Part shown: in pieces, positions 41,040 through 52,468 of the stretch
How positions within the stretch are numbered: the first letter of the stretch is position 1
Layout: the number at the start of each line of letters is the position of its first letter
Source of the DNA: Mycogone perniciosa
Lineage: Eukaryota; Ascomycota; Sordariomycetes; Hypocreales; Hypocreaceae
Direction of reading: 5' to 3'
NCBI GenBank assembly: GCA_025331125.1
Contig: JAOALB010000106.1
Coordinates: 143,510 to 207,509, forward strand
Length of the DNA stretch: 64,000 bases
Position numbers and translations under genes: made by a program
The notes under the pieces: model-generated
The model's database searches: none
The model's input: the letters and a program-made list of their open reading frames with translations, nothing else
Told to the model about the DNA's origin: nothing

Positions 41040-42000
41040 TCATACTATCCCACATTTGATGGCTATAACAGGCTTGAGCAGAACGTTTATGGTGCCGTAT
41101 TCGTACGTCCAACAGGTCAATCTAACATGGTATGACTTGGTTTCCTCATCATATATCCACGGCTCGAGTTCTGGTTCGTAGTCGTTGACATCAAGGGCGT
41201 GCAGCAACGTCCTCTTGATCCTTTCCATGCGGCAATGGAAATCCTCCGTGCCAAAATATGTGTTATCGCAGCGATAGAAGCTGTTAGCGGGGCCAATCTC
41301 CCAATCCCAGTCGAATTTCCTCTCTTTGTTGTCCTTGCCCTGCACGGTCCGAAGCTCCCATCGACAAGGTACAGCCGATTCTCCTTCCCATGGCTCTTGG
41401 TCTGGTGGCGCGTCGAGAACCACATAGATAGTCAACGTCCCTATATTGGCGCGGTCCAATATGATCCCAACTCTTATGAAATCACTTTCAGCATAAACCA
41501 TCGCCTCGGGTATGGCAATCGCTTTCTCTCTCAGGGATTGGTAGGTTAGTGCTCCGTCGTGGGAGACGTATGTATGTAGTGTTCCAGTGGGTTTCAAAAA
41601 AACCGATGACTTTGCTTGTTGGAAGGTACAGAATGTCGTGATCAGGCTCGTAATCCCGGATAAGTATGTGACTCTGGGATTCTTCCTGGAAGTGCAGATG
41701 GTAGTCTTGCTCATCGGCCCATTTTGTAATGACGGCACGGGCTTCGCGGTTGACGAAGCTGATGAGGGGCATAGGCATTGGGATACTGTCTTGAAACGGG
41801 ATCAGATTGGTTTCTGTGATTGGACCATATTTGGTACTTCGATCATCTGCGTTTCTAAAGAACCAGAGCGCGGGAGGATCTCTGAAGTTGAGGAGGGAGA
41901 ATTCCCAGATGAGTTCGCGGAGTTCCGGGGCAAGACGGGGGAAAGGGTGGAAGCTAGAGAGTTTGGTAACATCGACATCTGATGACTCTTCTGATTCCAT
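41040..42000 (-). pseudogene. 2EXR-domain protein gene with one frameshift (copy 2)
   Basis: Frame A starts at ATG 42000 and runs through FHPFPRLAPELRELIWEFSL (2EXR start), SFVNREARAV and DILYLPTSKVIGFFETHW to about 41575. Frame B continues with YVSHDGALTYQSL and TIYVVLDAPPDQEPWEG to the stop at 41040. The change of frame falls in ACATACATAC on the minus strand, where the four bases ATAC occur twice; one extra ATAC unit explains it. No GT-AG intron fits. It is a paralog of the gene at 10516-11545: DILYLPTSK and VYVVFDAPPD-like blocks are shared. A real mutation or a sequencing slip in the short repeat are both possible. About 320 residues if read through. Function unknown. Confidence 0.75.
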
Positions 42001-42792
42001 GGTGTTGGATCGGTGTTTGGGGGATGGTTTTTGCTTGGGAGAAATGTGTAGTGGAGGAGGAGAGATATTGTGTGCTGCGTGGTTCACTTATCTAAGGTGC
42101 GTAACACGTGATGAGATGCGGTGTAGCGAGAAGATTCACTTGACAGAGGCTACTTTCCAGTTTCTGGTATAGAGACTCTTGTAGCTATAATCCGTACATT
42201 TGTTCACTTTTGTTTTCAGATCCTGCTCGCCTCTGGTGCCGATTCAGTTGCTTGGGCACCTGATTCGGAGGTTGACTCGTAAACTCAACTCAAGATTCAA
42301 GGTTCGACGCAAAACAAAGGGATACTGCTGCTATGACAGATAAAATAGAACTCTGTATTTGTGCCGAATTATTGAGAAGATAGGTTTTGTTAGTTGTTTT
42401 AAAGAGATCATTGACAAACAAAGTAGAGTTGCTGCCCACCAACCTGGCAACCGCCAATCCAATCATGAGGAATTTCCCATTGGCTTCTATGATCAAATCA
42501 AGGACTATTAAGTAAAATTATGACCGAAATAACTAGGTACTAACAATCTTCTATTGGGTTGAATAACATCACATCTTTTATCATGTATATACTGATGGCC
42601 TGTCTGCCTCCATTCCACTGCGGGACCAACCCTGTACCCTGCAAAATTCAGTCAACGTGATCTTTTCCTATCGCCCACATATTATCTAGTATTACCTTCA
42701 CAAATACAACCTTTTCAAGCAACAACGGAAATCAGATGAATAAGGCAGCTTCAAACTAAACGAACTTTGCAAGCTTTCCATGTCCATTTCTA
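42001..42792. other. Intergenic region between divergent 2EXR and TYW2 genes
   Basis: About 0.8 kb. No gene is seen. It is AT-rich in the middle (42280-42560). Confidence 0.55.
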
Positions 42793-43974
42793 ATGTCCAC
42801 TCAAATCAAAACTTCACAAAAAAAGCTCAAATCCTCTCCCCGCCAGATTAACCCCATCCAAGCCGCCATCCAAAGCTGGATCGCAACGCTTCCACACAGA
42901 GAACCTGCAGGCGAAACGTCATGGCATGAGAGTCTTTTGAATACAGCGCCCAAGCGCTTTACCATCTACGAGCCCTTGGCTCTCCTCCCAGCTGGCAGTT
43001 TCACTAGCGAATCTTGGAGATCTACTCTGCAGAGCTGTGAGGAAAATGCATGCTCCTCATTATGGTCCTCGATCTTGAAGGAGCTTTCGAAAGATGGGAG
43101 AGGCACCGTGACGCACCTCGCAGTCAATGAGGGCATACCACTACAAAGGGAAGGGGAAGATGCTGAGAATATCCGGCGCAGTCCCAGCGGGTTACGCATG
43201 CTATTTGGTGACTTCGGACCTTCGGATATAGACAGTGAGCAGCCCGCAGCGAGCGACTTCGACAAGGCGCTATGGGTAGGGACAAAACAAAATGGTATAC
43301 ATCAGACCTGGGCGCCGCGCTGGACCATGTTCAGCCGCGGCAACGTCAAAGAAAAGGCCAGGGTGCTGGGTTTCAAAGGTCCCGAGCGAGGACAAGAGTG
43401 CTGGGCTGTCGACTTGTACGCAGGCATTGGCTACTTTACTTTCTCCTACGCGTCCTTGGGCATGAGAGTCTTGTGCTGGGAGATTAACCCCTGGAGTGTG
43501 GAGGGCCTGCGCCGGGGTGCCAAGGCCAACCGGTGGAGTGTCAGGGTGATTCAAGGAGAGGATCTGGCCTTGCCGTTAAGCGAGCTCATGGCTGGAGGGG
43601 AGCAGATCATGGTGTTTCTGGAGAGCAATGAGGAGGCTTGCAGACGAATCGAGGAGATGCAGGAGATGAGACTTGCCCACGATATCAGGCATGTCAACTG
43701 TGGCTTCTTGCCTACTAGCGAGCCCACATGGAAACATGCGTGGGAGATGACGCATCTGAGTCCAGAGGCTTGGCTCCACTTGCACGAGAACGTCGGTGTG
43801 AACGACATGGAGTCTCGGCGACAGTCAATCCAGGGCATCTTTGAGAGCTGGTCTACCGCAGGAGAAAGCGAGCGGACACCGAGCGCTGAGCATGTCGAGC
43901 AGGTCAAGACTTACGCGCCAGGCGTATGGCACTGTGTCTTCGATGTACATCTAACAAGGTCTAATATTACATGA
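42793..43974 (+). CDS. TRM12: tRNA wybutosine-synthesising protein 2 (TYW2/Trm12)
   Basis: Uninterrupted frame of 393 residues. The segment WAPRWTMFSRGNVKEKARVL followed by the SAM-binding core VDLYAGIGYFTFSYASLG (about 206-224) and VLCWEINPWSVEGLRRGAKAN is characteristic of the Trm5/TYW2 methyltransferase-like family. TYW2 moves the aminocarboxypropyl group of S-adenosylmethionine to a wyosine precursor at G37 of tRNA-Phe, so it acts in the cytosol on the anticodon loop. The fungal form carries an insertion after the core (about residues 295-360) that is visible here. The promoter is shared with the broken 2EXR gene. Trm5 itself is less likely because its N-terminal domain is absent. Confidence 0.85.
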   Translation: MSTQIKTSQKKLKSSPRQINPIQAAIQSWIATLPHREPAGETSWHESLLNTAPKRFTIYEPLALLPAGSFTSESWRSTLQSCEENACSSLWSSILKELSKDGRGTVTHLAVNEGIPLQREGEDAENIRRSPSGLRMLFGDFGPSDIDSEQPAASDFDKALWVGTKQNGIHQTWAPRWTMFSRGNVKEKARVLGFKGPERGQECWAVDLYAGIGYFTFSYASLGMRVLCWEINPWSVEGLRRGAKANRWSVRVIQGEDLALPLSELMAGGEQIMVFLESNEEACRRIEEMQEMRLAHDIRHVNCGFLPTSEPTWKHAWEMTHLSPEAWLHLHENVGVNDMESRRQSIQGIFESWSTAGESERTPSAEHVEQVKTYAPGVWHCVFDVHLTRSNIT

Positions 43975-44028
43975 ATGAATGAACCCGCGCATATCGTCAT
44001 CATTTCTCATCCCTAATGTGGCTTCCCA

Positions 44029-44704
44029 CTAGCTGGGTCGCAAGAACTTTTTCGGGACGTTTTCCAGAACGATGGGCATCTTATCCAACTTCTCTAGTTT
44101 AGCCTGCTCATCCTCCATCTGCTCGTGTTTCCGGAAGTGCTCCAGGTCCTCCGGATGCGTCAAGTCCTCCAGCTTAGTGTTGTCGTCGTGGAACTTCTCC
44201 CAGTGGTGAATCTCATATTCATACTCGTCGTCACCGTGGTGGCCCGGCCCAGTGCCCATGTCCGGCAATGTCTTCCCCTGAGCTATAAACTCGGCCCATT
44301 CGTGACGGCTGACCTGGGTGTCCCTGTTGGTGTCCATCAAGTTGAGGACCTGGCGCAAGATTTCGTACTTGCGTTCCTGGGTAACGTGCTTGTTGGACTC
44401 ATCCATCAGACCATATGTGCGCATGATTTCTTCGCCTCCCCAGAAGCCGTTGCTGTCGAAATCGTGTAGCATGAAGAACGAGTCTTCGGTCCAGCCTTCC
44501 GCGTGGTGCTCCTCTGGAGAAGAATAGTTAGACGTTTGTCTTAGACCTTTGAGAGAGGTACCCAAGAGGTGTCTGAGACGTACCGGCCATGTGTTTCGTC
44601 ATCCAGTTGGCATTCGCGTCGACAATGGGCTTCTGGGATTTGGCGTGATCGCCATGAGCGATGACGAGGCCCGCGAGGGCAGCGCCGAGAAGGATTGTGC
44701 GCAT
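44029..44704 (-). CDS. SSP120: Secretory-pathway EF-hand protein Ssp120-like
   Basis: Two exons, 44704-44584 and 44513-44029, give 201 residues. Residues 1-16 are a signal peptide (MRTILLGAALAGLVIA). Two EF-hand loops are seen: DFDSNGFWGGEE (58-69) and DTNRDTQVSRHE (101-112). The block LPDMGTGPGHHGDDEYEYEI with IHHWEKFH is shared with yeast Ssp120, and the C-terminus VLENVPKKFLRPS parallels its end. Ssp120 is a Golgi/ER lumen calcium-binding protein linked with the cargo receptor Emp47. There is no HDEL-type signal, so retention would depend on a partner. Its stop lies 55 bases from that of TRM12, convergent. Confidence 0.9.
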
Positions 44705-45315
44705 CGTGTAAGATAGCGGGAGCTGGATTATCCAAGAAGTCAAGAAGTTGCACTTCGCTTGGTCGTGAGAGCCAAAAATGTGTTAAGGAAGATGTCAGGA
44801 GCTGAGATTTATTGGTGGCAATGCGGATGTATCAAATAGATGAAAGGTTGATGACCGCCATTAATTGACTTTCTATTAGAGGAAGCTTAGGGATTGGAGT
44901 TTAGGGGGCGGGGAGCCCTGTGGGTTTGGCTGCACGCGCCTGCAGGGACAGGGCAGCTCGTGAGCTTGTTACCAAATTCGGACTCTCAGGTGTCTACGAA
45001 GTAGCACCGATACTACCTGTCTTCGAAGATCCTCGCGTGCACTTATAAGAATTGATCAGTCAGAATCTATGAGTCATGCGACATCTATTCGATCAACGGT
45101 AATGATTTCGTGATAATATAATAATATTTCAGCCACGAAACCGGAACCCTCCATTCGAATCCGATGTTTGAAACCCCGGTTCGAGTCTGATTGATTGCCA
45201 TCCCGTGATCTCGTGTTTCTACTCCATAGGTTTCCCCCACTGGACGCGCATCATACCGCGACTCCGGAGTACGACCTTTTCGAATCGCATCTCGATAAAA
45301 ACAAGGGCAGTCACA
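44705..45315. other. Divergent promoter region of SSP120 and ORC6
   Basis: About 0.6 kb with no gene. It holds TACGAAGTA at 44995-45003 and a GGTTCGAGTC string at about 45178 that resembles a tRNA B box but lacks the rest of a tRNA. Confidence 0.5.
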
Positions 45316-46530
45316 ATGAGCAAGCAGATTGAGCTAGCTTTGGTGTCGTTGATGCCTACTTATGGCTCCGACCTACCATCTTCTCTGGTTGAACTAGCCA
45401 GTTCTCTCCTTGCCCAATCTCGACACCTTGCCAGCACGCTCAAAGCCGAGGAAGAGGTTGCTCGTCCCTATGCCTGCGCACATATTGCTTGCGATAGGTA
45501 AATATCTCGTCTTCCATTGACCACGGCCATTGGACATGGACTGACAGAATCTCACAGACTCAAAATCACCCTTGACCTCCCTCCGATAGAGCCACGACCT
45601 CCTATTCCTCCCCGAGTCTACAAGCGCTTATACACCCATTTGGATAACATTCTTCCCAATTCTTCAGCCAGTGGACGCCGAGTACGGACACCAAGCTCAA
45701 AGTTGCGCGACATTGAGATTGGGAGCTCTCCAGCATCGCAGGCACGACCTCTCCCATCTAGACCGACACCAAGTAGGGAGAGCTCTCTCGCGCAGTTCCG
45801 CAGAAAGCCCAATGAGAGCGCATCGACTCCAAAAAAATCAAACGGACAGGGCCATGTCGGTGTTAGGGAGTCGGGCCTCTATCCATGGGTACAACCCGTC
45901 ATACGGCATCTGTGTGTAGGATCTACATATGGGAAGCTTGCCCCTTCGATACTAGCAGGCATGGAGGTGATGCTTATCCCCGGAGGCCGAAGAACAGATC
46001 ACGAGTGGACAAACAAGAACGCAACGGCTTTGTGTGCCGCTCTTATTTTCTTCGTAGCTGTGCGCGTTCAGGATATCACTCCAGAGAAGGCAGTTCAGCG
46101 CGAGGTCTATGTGCCCACTCGGAAAGAGATTCTGGGACAGTTGGAACAAGCGCGCAATGCAGTAACAATCAAGGGTTTGGATGAGGACATTCTGTGGGAG
46201 GAGTGGACTGATATTACGACGAAAGACTTCGATGCTGCGGTGGCCAAAGTGACTGAGAGCGGCTGGCTGGACGCTGACTGGTATAGGGGCATTGCGGATG
46301 TTGTTCAGTCAGATCGGCCGCAAGATGTTGACATGCTTGACGTCGAGGACGATATGGATCCGGCGCCGCAAGCTCAGGGGCAGCGGGCGGATACGATGTT
46401 ACAGGAGAAATACAACTACCTGAGTGATGCCCGGAGAGCAGAGTACAAAATATGGAAGGAAAACACATTGGCAAGGATTGCAAAGATACAGGCATCTTTG
46501 GAAGCGACCGGCAGATCAGATGCCCTATGA
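45316..46530 (+). CDS. ORC6: Origin recognition complex subunit 6
   Basis: Two exons, 45316-45497 and 45558-46530, with a 60-base intron; the join restores CDRLKITLDLPPIEPRPPIPP. The product is 384 residues. The first 95 residues form the TFIIB-like helical domain (IELALVSLMP, LVELASSLLAQSRHLASTLKAEEE, YACAHIACDRLKI) that marks fungal Orc6. A Ser/Pro/Arg-rich linker follows (about 100-155), then a second helical domain with YPWVQPVIRHLCV and IFFVAVRVQDI. A C-terminal helix (YNYLSDARRAEYKIWKENTLARIAKIQ) is the likely ORC-binding end. Orc6 helps load MCM helicase at replication origins. SP/TP sites in the linker fit cell-cycle kinase control. Confidence 0.95.
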
Positions 46531-46637
46531 GCAGCACGGAGATCAAATACCTAAGCGACACGATCACGCAGGGGGAACGCGAAAAGTCAGTTTTACCTTA
46601 TACATACCTAATTATCCTGTCATGAATATACAGAAAC

Positions 46638-47704
46638 TTAGTGCATCTTGCCAAGGACATACGGGTGTCCAGCACTCAGCCCTCCATCCACAGCCCACGC
46701 CTGTCCATTAACGTAGCTGCTCTCATCACTGCCGAGGAACAATGCTACGCGAGCAATCTCATCGGGGAGGCCACCGCGCTTCAATGGGTTGATCTGTCCA
46801 ATCTTGCTACCATTGCCCCGTGCGCGGGCGGCTTCGAACACCGGCGCCGTCATGCCCGTCTCGATGAGGCCTGGGCAGATGGCATTGATGCGGACACCCG
46901 AGCCAGCGAGCTGGTAGGCGATAGTCTGGGCGAGGGATATGACGGCGGCTTTGGAGGCGGAGTAGGGGGAGGAGCCGGCATTGGAGCGGACGCCGGCGAC
47001 GGAGGCGGTGCCGATGATGCTGCCGTTGGAGGAGGCCTTTTGAGGGGAGGTTTTCATCATGGCCGGGGCGGCATATTTGGCAGCAAGGAAGACGCTGTGA
47101 TGGATTGTTTGTTAGCTTCAGTGACGCAGCTTCAAGGAGGGGGGGTGATTGAAGACTTACCTCAGGGTGTTGACCTTGAAGACGGTCATGAACTCCTCGT
47201 CGCTGAAGTCAGTAAAAGCGAGGTTCTTGCCAGTAATGCCGGCGTTGGCGAAGAAGACATCGAGGCGACCGTAACGCTCTAGCGCATCGTCGACGACGGC
47301 CTTGACTTTGGCTTCATCGGAGGCATCGAATTGCCAGGTCTGGACCTCAACATTTGGGTACAGGGAGTTGATCTCCTTCTTTTGGGCGTCAAGGTGTGAG
47401 CTGTCGAAATCGCAGAGGTAGATGGCGCGGGCGCCGTTGTCGGCGAATTCATGGGCGGTAGCGCGGCCGATGCCGAGGGGAGAGTTGGCGCCTAGAATTG
47501 CATCAGTTGAGGATGTCTTCTCCATTTCCTTTTCCAGGTCTGTTTGCTGTGGCTGTTCGTACCGGTGATGACGACGACTTTGCCCTCGACTCGCGGCGTG
47601 GAAGCCCCGGAAGCGACTTTGACAATCGGTGGAAGCTGGGAATCAGACCCAGGCTTCAATTGCTGGCCAATGGCCTGGATTCGTCTCTCAGCTTTGTCTG
47701 ACAT
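46638..47704 (-). CDS. Short-chain dehydrogenase/reductase
   Basis: Three exons, 47704-47563, 47491-47161 and 47094-46638, give 309 residues. The first join restores the cofactor motif VVVITGANSPLGIGRA (a TGxxxGxG form with one extra residue), the second restores VNTLSVFLAAKYA. Further motifs are DVFFANAG (NNAG position), SIIGTASVAG with the catalytic Ser and YSASK with Tyr and Lys, then GQAWAVDGG near the end. A classical SDR using NAD(H) or NADP(H). The acidic-end DFDSS after strand 2 (LCDFDSS) favours NAD. The N-terminal 40 residues before the Rossmann fold are an extra. Substrate unknown. Its stop is about 110 bases from that of ORC6. Confidence 0.9.
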
Positions 47705-50605
47705 GATGAGCAAAATCACCTTTACCGTGCAAAATACTAATCAATCCCGCATTTTGGATTCAAGAATGCGACGCGCATGGCTCTTCTTATGTGCAGCGAA
47801 GACTCTCAGGCCCATAACGGGATCCGAGGCCGAGGTTCGGCTCAAGGCAATGGGAGCTAAACTGGTTCAAGTATAGAATGACTTCCCCCGCAACAACAAT
47901 TCAGGAACGATCAACGATCCTGCCCTGCTAGGAGATAAGCAAAACAGGAAATATGGGGCTGACATGAATCTGATTTTTTTTTAAAATAATTGCTCCGTCA
48001 GCTTGATTCATGCAGCCCACTTGATGCCATCGCCATGATCTCTCGCCATCATGACTAATTGGCCAAATCCGACTGATTGCAAAGTCGTCAGCGACTCGCT
48101 CCTTGTCGTCCCATTTCATGCCCAAGTCATCACTGACCACGACTCAACCGCCTCGCCCCCAGCCTGCGTCATCACCGTTCTGTGCTGTGCAATGTAGCAG
48201 CTATGCAAACTAACGCAGTGCACTTCTCCTCGGCCCTTTCTAATCACTCGGTCCTTTATAATCTCTCAGTCACACCGCCAGTGGCTCTTCTCGTACACAA
48301 ACAATCTTTGGGTATAGCGTCAGGAGCCAGTGCACTCTCCTGGCCTTGCAGTCAGCCCGCATGGGTCAAGAATGGACCAAGCATAAGGCAGACATATGGC
48401 AGCTTCGAATTGAGGCCTGATCTGATGTACGAAGTAGGATGGCCATGTCACGCATAGAGCCCTTATCCCACCATTCGGCTTCGAGAGAAAGGACAAGCAA
48501 TATCCCACACCAAACGGACGTATTTCCATCTTGATTACGTCCAGCGCCACACCGTATGTGGAGAGGCCGGGACGAAGTTCAGCTGATTAATACCCAAGCT
48601 TCCCGCAACTCCTCGTGAATGCGACACGCGATTCTGAATACGAAGTGTTCTCCAGCAACCAGAGGCCTCTCCGCCAATCTGTTTGCTGCTACATGCAAGT
48701 TTCGGGTTCTCAACCACGCTATTTCAGCCACCTGACTGGCGATGCCGACTTTGATGGGCTCGTGTATGTCTCTGCTTCGTACTTCGTACCTGGATTAGCA
48801 AAACGTCATGAACAAGTTCCTGTGTGGTATGACGGGTATTTACCGTCCGGTGAGTGGAGCACCCCGTTCCTGTGTGCTTCTAGTATTTGCTATTCAGCGT
48901 CATCACTCCAACAGTCAAATGCAGGCAGTTATCGACTCATTCGGACACACATGCTAAATGTGCCGATCTGGAACGTACTTTGCTCTCAAATTTGCAAAAT
49001 GAAGTCATTCTCATCGGTTGGCCGACCCAGCAAACGCAACCTCAATATCCGCATCTATCCTTATCGGGCTGACCTCGTATTTTCGCAAACGGTCTCAAAT
49101 TATTATCGGCAGGCTTTGAGAAGATGGTAAATCAGCGCTGTGCTACCACGAAACGGCTCGCAATGTGCACCATTCATCCGTTCCGCGTTTGGGACTATTA
49201 GACAGGAACAATCAAATCTTTTCAAGATGGTCATTCCAGAATGAGACCGGAAACGATTAGGCAGTAATAAGACACCCTCCAAACTTGAGCCTTTCCAACT
49301 GGAAATCGACCCTCGCAGCAGAATCTCCACATCTGAAGTTGGACCATACATACGCTGGATGCGCTCGCGAACTGAGCAAAATCATTGGATGTTGATTGCA
49401 AGGGTTTCGTCTGACTTGTGAAGCAATGCCTTCAAACTTGACCTGGAGGCGCCCAGTCAAAACCGCGTAGGGCCGGGGTTCAGGTCACCCTTATCAGCCT
49501 GCATCGCACAAGTTTGTCGAGAGGTTATTGGCCAGCACGCATTCTCGAGGCTTACGGAGTGCATACGTTTCCCGCCATTGCCTGTTTTCGAATGGAGGAC
49601 CAAGACTGTTTCCACTTGGATACATGGGCGGAGTGCTTGAAGCGTTTGCACTTTGGCTTTGATGAGCAAACCGATGAGCGATTATATGAACAATTGCGAA
49701 CGAGTGGGCGGATCGGAACTGGCCAAAGCCACATTTGCAAGTGCGAATGCGGATGTTTTCCTTACTACTACTACATGCTTTGCTCTCCACGCGGCTGCCA
49801 TGAGGAAGCCAAGGGCTTTGAAGCCATCGGGAGGCTAGACCCGGGTCACGGCTTGTCTCTCCACCAAGCGTAGCAAACAAGCGAGTTTCTGCTGGATCGC
49901 GCACAGCTCGACCAGGTCATGGCGCCCTCGATTTCTTTTCCGCGGTGATCACAGGATTCCACCTGGCTTCCATACATGGGCATTCGTGCTGTCAGTCCTG
50001 TCTGCTGCCTCCTCGTGCTCAATCAGGCTAGCGGGTATTCGCATCGCACGCCCTCCTTTCTCACGACCGAAGCAGCTTCCCGGCATCCGAGTACCATACG
50101 AGACTACTACTGTCGTTGGGAGCGGCGTGCCGCAGGGCCGTGTGATACCCTCCAACCTACGACTAGGGCTGATCATCTCTTCGTACACTCTGTGCCAAGG
50201 CTCGACGGCTGTTCTCATATCTGTGTTTCCTACGTTCCCCGGAGTGTCCACAGCAGTAAATGATTGAATTCGCTCAGGTTCCCTCTTCGTAATATCTACC
50301 AGTCATGCTGCTGGTTTGCTTGCGACCCATCATGGTGCCCACTTACACCTCATTTAGCAACTGACCCCCCAAGACTCATCTTTCTCCCGCATCATCCCTT
50401 CTTTCTCTCACCACACTCACTTCTGTCAAGCTTATATTATATTACTTTATTCCTTATTCTTAGAGGTCTACTTTGCTCCCGCTTGATATTCATTGTACTC
50501 TCTCATTCCATCTCCCTCTGCCAGCTGACTGTTCTGAACGCCGCTCGGCGGAGTCACTCCTTCAAACCCAACATCCTTACTCCCACCCTGTCCAGTCATC
50601 GCTTC
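47705..50605. other. 2.9-kb stretch without a supported gene
   Basis: Open frames up to about 170 codons exist (for example near 48615-49130 and, on the minus strand, 49494-49904), but the first lacks an ATG at its beginning and neither has a domain I recognise. TACGAAGTA lies at 48428-48436 and TACTTCGTA at 48780-48788. From about 50380 the sequence is C/T-rich and is probably the 5' leader of the next gene. Confidence 0.45.
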
Positions 50606-52262
50606 ATGGACGAAAGTCATTGCACAGAACATGCTTGGGGGTTTGTCGCAAGCAGCGTCATCGATCCGCCAAAGTGCATATCGAGTTGCCGAGAAAGGCT
50701 CATCAGATCTCTGGCACCCAAGGATGAGACATTGGAAAGTGTGTGCAAGGCACTGTCAGACAACAGCCAGTTTGGCAGAGGAGAGAAGTTTCATGAAATC
50801 TACTGCTGCGATTCTCAGCTCTGCGGTGTGAATAATCTAAATGGCGTTGGCCAAGACCGTATGTGAGCTCCTTTCCGATGGATTGTCGCTAAGCTGACAG
50901 AGGTTAGCAACCATCAACTGGCTCATCAATGCTTGCCAAGAGTAATCATCATCCATTTCTCACGAGATGGGGTCATTGGGCTAAAGAGTTTATAGCATTA
51001 GGTATCATTCCATCACTGATCCGGGACCACCGAGCCCGAGATATGTCTGTTCACGTAGCTTCTTATACGGACCGGACACTTCCTGTGAGAAGCAGGAACT
51101 TACTCTAACATCCAGGGCGGCTAAAGAGATCGCAACTCCATCGGGGTTTATTGCTGAAGGATTCAACACTGTCACAACTCGACAACAAATGCCGTCCGTA
51201 TCCACAACCGTCCATGCTTCGACCACAGCCCCCCCAACCGCCTCGTCAATCCACAACCCTCCTCTGGTCGCGGCTGCAGATGCTTCCAAGGGCAACGGTG
51301 CAGATGGTGATGACACTGGAAAGCTCTCAACCGGCGTCAAAGTCACCATCGCTCTTTGCGCTGTCGTGGCTATCATTGTTGTCATCGCTATCTTTGCCTG
51401 GTATATGCGCAAGAGAGCGCAATATCGCTGCAAAAGACGAATTAGCCACCCTACCAAACCCATCGGCTCACTAGACCTAGCTGAATCTTACACGCCGCTC
51501 GTGTCTCCAAACAGTTCATATACAGGGCCAGAGAATGCACCTCTGACACCGCCACCGCGATTACGGGAACGTCGTTTCCTGCTTTCTAAGGCTCTCAGCA
51601 GTACACCTCGGTATAATGGACGGTCCCAGGCTTGGTCGGGGATACCGCTATCACCTATCTCCTTCCAGTCTCCTCCGAGGGTTCATCACAAGAGAGGAAA
51701 GCCATTGAGTCCTTACAACTCTGAAGGGATCTCGTCGGCGTTGTATCCAACATCTCCAACGGGACTTTCAAGAGAGGGTCATCACTTGGGCAACAGCCTA
51801 TCCAGTATTTTGAGTGGTACCAGCACTATCAAAGCCTCTAATGTCTCAACGGACACCGCACAAGACAGGTACAGCGGCGCAACGCTCACGGAGCCTCAAA
51901 AGCCTCCACGTGTGTACGGAACACCACCAATTGTTGCCTCACCGGCCAGCCCTGGCCCGCCGCCGAAAAAAGCGCTTCCACACACTCCCTCGGACGGCCG
52001 AGCCAGTCCCATGAGGTCGCCAACGCTACCCCCGGTAGTGAGCCCGGTTCGCCGGAGCAACTTTGGCGCCACAATCAGGACACCACCACACAGTGCTGCG
52101 CAGGGATATCACGACTTGCGCGAGCCAACAGAGGGGAGCCTCAACCAACCTCGCAGCAGTTCAAGTAGTGGTGGCAGTAGCCTATCACCGCGGAGAATAA
52201 GGCATGTGAGAAGTCCTCTTTTGAACGAGGTGGACTTGGAAAGCATAATGAGACGACCGTGA
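50606..52262 (+). CDS. Single-pass membrane protein with Cys-rich outer part and Pro-rich tail
   Basis: Three exons, 50606-50858, 50908-50941 and 51002-52262, give 515 residues; the 34-base middle exon is supported by exact phase closure. The N-terminal 120 residues have about ten cysteines (for example KCISSC, YCCDSQLC, INACQ, YVCSRS), then a Thr/Ser/Ala-rich stalk, then a membrane segment VKVTIALCAVVAIIVVIAIF (about 205-227) followed by the stop-transfer YMRKRAQYRCKRR. The remaining 280 residues are Ser/Pro-rich with PPxP sites and likely disordered. No N-terminal signal peptide is visible and no upstream in-frame ATG exists, so either the membrane segment itself directs insertion or a first exon is missing. 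This layout resembles fungal surface sensors (mucin-like stalk plus single TM). Function not known. Confidence 0.65.
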
Positions 52263-52468
52263 GATCTCTAAAGTATCATCGGATAAAAGGGTTAAGGGTT
52301 TCAAAAAGGTGTGAGATGATGTGCCATGATAAACATATCTGGATTTGCAAGCTTTTTTGTGTTTCGATTTGTTCGCGGATTTATATATCAGGAAGATAGA
52401 TATTTTGTAATTTATCATCTCACACCTATCTATCCCTTCATTTCTCTATTTTCTTTAGCCCCCGACAT

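Noticed and set aside
45130..45190. tRNA-like GGTTCGAGTC string
   Set aside because: No matching acceptor, D or anticodon stems could be built around it on either strand.
46641..47282. 213-codon Gly/Ala-rich + frame
   Set aside because: Antisense of the short-chain dehydrogenase exons, crossing one of its introns.
48615..49130. 171-codon + frame
   Set aside because: It begins with GTG, not ATG; its first ATG is well inside, and no motif is recognisable.
49494..49904. 136-codon minus-strand frame and the overlapping + frame at 49514-49873
   Set aside because: Both frames are open over the same stretch, neither has a domain, a splice-supported extension or a recognisable start context, so I could not prefer either as a gene.
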